DNA of 64,000 bases from Apostichopus californicus (Eukaryota > Echinodermata > Holothuroidea > Aspidochirotida > Stichopodidae): NCBI GenBank assembly GCA_020650975.1, contig JAIPMN010001747.1:2723-66722 (forward strand), written 5' to 3'. This document shows, in pieces, positions 63,498 to 64,000 of the stretch; position 1 is the stretch's first letter, and each line of letters starts with the position of its first letter. Below the pieces are notes generated by a model that was given only the letters and a program-made list of their open reading frames with translations, ran no database searches and had not been told where the DNA came from. A program made the position numbers and the translations under genes.

Positions 63498-64000
63498 GTG
63501 AGATATTAAACAGAGAAGGAATTAATTTGCTTCTAATAATCCCGTCTCTTTTACCTGTCTTGCTTGTTTGATTGCAATCAGGGGTGGTTACACCCACAGA
63601 GACGAGGATCTATTGGGGAGGGGGGGGCCAGGAAAATATGGAGAGGGCCCGGAAAGTATGGGATAAATGGAGAGTGCCAAAAAAGGGGGGGGGGGATTAA
63701 TTTATACTAATTTAGTTTGGCTAGACTTCACAGCCTAATATAATTTCACTTCTAGTTTATCTAATGCTCTACAAAATTTTATAAAATTAAACTCTGCCAG
63801 AACCTGCCTACCCTTTTCTCCACTCTTTCCTTTGTTTAATGTTTTGGAGATCTTCTGATTCATGATTTTGGTCTCATAAGAGCCAAATACTCCCAACTTT
63901 TCTGACCACTCTTACTTTGACCTACCTTTTTTGCGGAGAAAGAAATGGGAGCACCCTTCTGTCGGTAGTTTTATCAGACCGTCCTGTTAAACTTAAATAA
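63498..64000 (+). other. Start of intron 4 of the FAT1-like gene
   Basis: It begins with donor GTGAGA; the in-frame stop at 63507-63509 confirms that coding ends at the donor. It holds G-runs near 63617-63626 and 63685-63695 and no recognised gene or repeat. The intron continues beyond the window. Confidence 0.85.

Overview
This window is a eukaryotic, intron-dominated, AT-rich stretch of a metazoan chromosome. It carries the 5' coding part of one host gene on the + strand, a giant atypical cadherin of the FAT1/FAT2/FAT3 (Drosophila kugelei/fat-like) class. Four coding exons can be joined with correct splice sites and phases: 874-4195 (ATG at 901), 27989-28303, 50182-50243 and 63174-63497. 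Together they give 1332 codons: a signal peptide and roughly the first twelve extracellular cadherin repeats. The gene starts upstream of the window (a 5' UTR exon is implied by the acceptor just before the ATG) and continues past the right edge.

The organism is probably a marine invertebrate, with an echinoderm as my best guess. The protein aligns from memory almost repeat by repeat with FAT1. Introns are 13-24 kb. The dispersed repeats (a tRNA-derived SINE, tails with paired AGCGCT blocks, foldback MITE-like elements) are of the kind common in echinoderms and other marine invertebrates. Species cannot be fixed from the sequence alone.

Layout: 1-873 is the end of an upstream intron with a G-rich minisatellite. 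874-4195 is the large first coding exon. 4196-27988 is a 23.8 kb intron holding a 64-bp-arm foldback element, a SINE-tail fragment and G-rich tracts. 27989-28303 is exon 2. 28304-50181 is a 21.9 kb intron with a tRNA-type SINE ending in an (ATGT)n tract, a hairpin element flanked by 15-bp target duplications, a ~105-bp tandem repeat, an assembly gap with duplicated flanks, and a second, internally deleted copy of the foldback element. 50182-50243 is a 62-nt exon. 50244-63173 is a 12.9 kb intron with a second poly-C assembly gap. 63174-63497 is exon 4, and 63498-64000 begins the next intron.

I see no second host gene, no non-coding RNA gene outside the SINE, no CRISPR array and no virus-like element. 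The most interesting non-coding signals are the two foldback copies, the hairpin element with long target duplications, and the very high density of G/C homopolymer runs, which favour G on the sense strand by about two to one. I found no convincing undescribed biological system.
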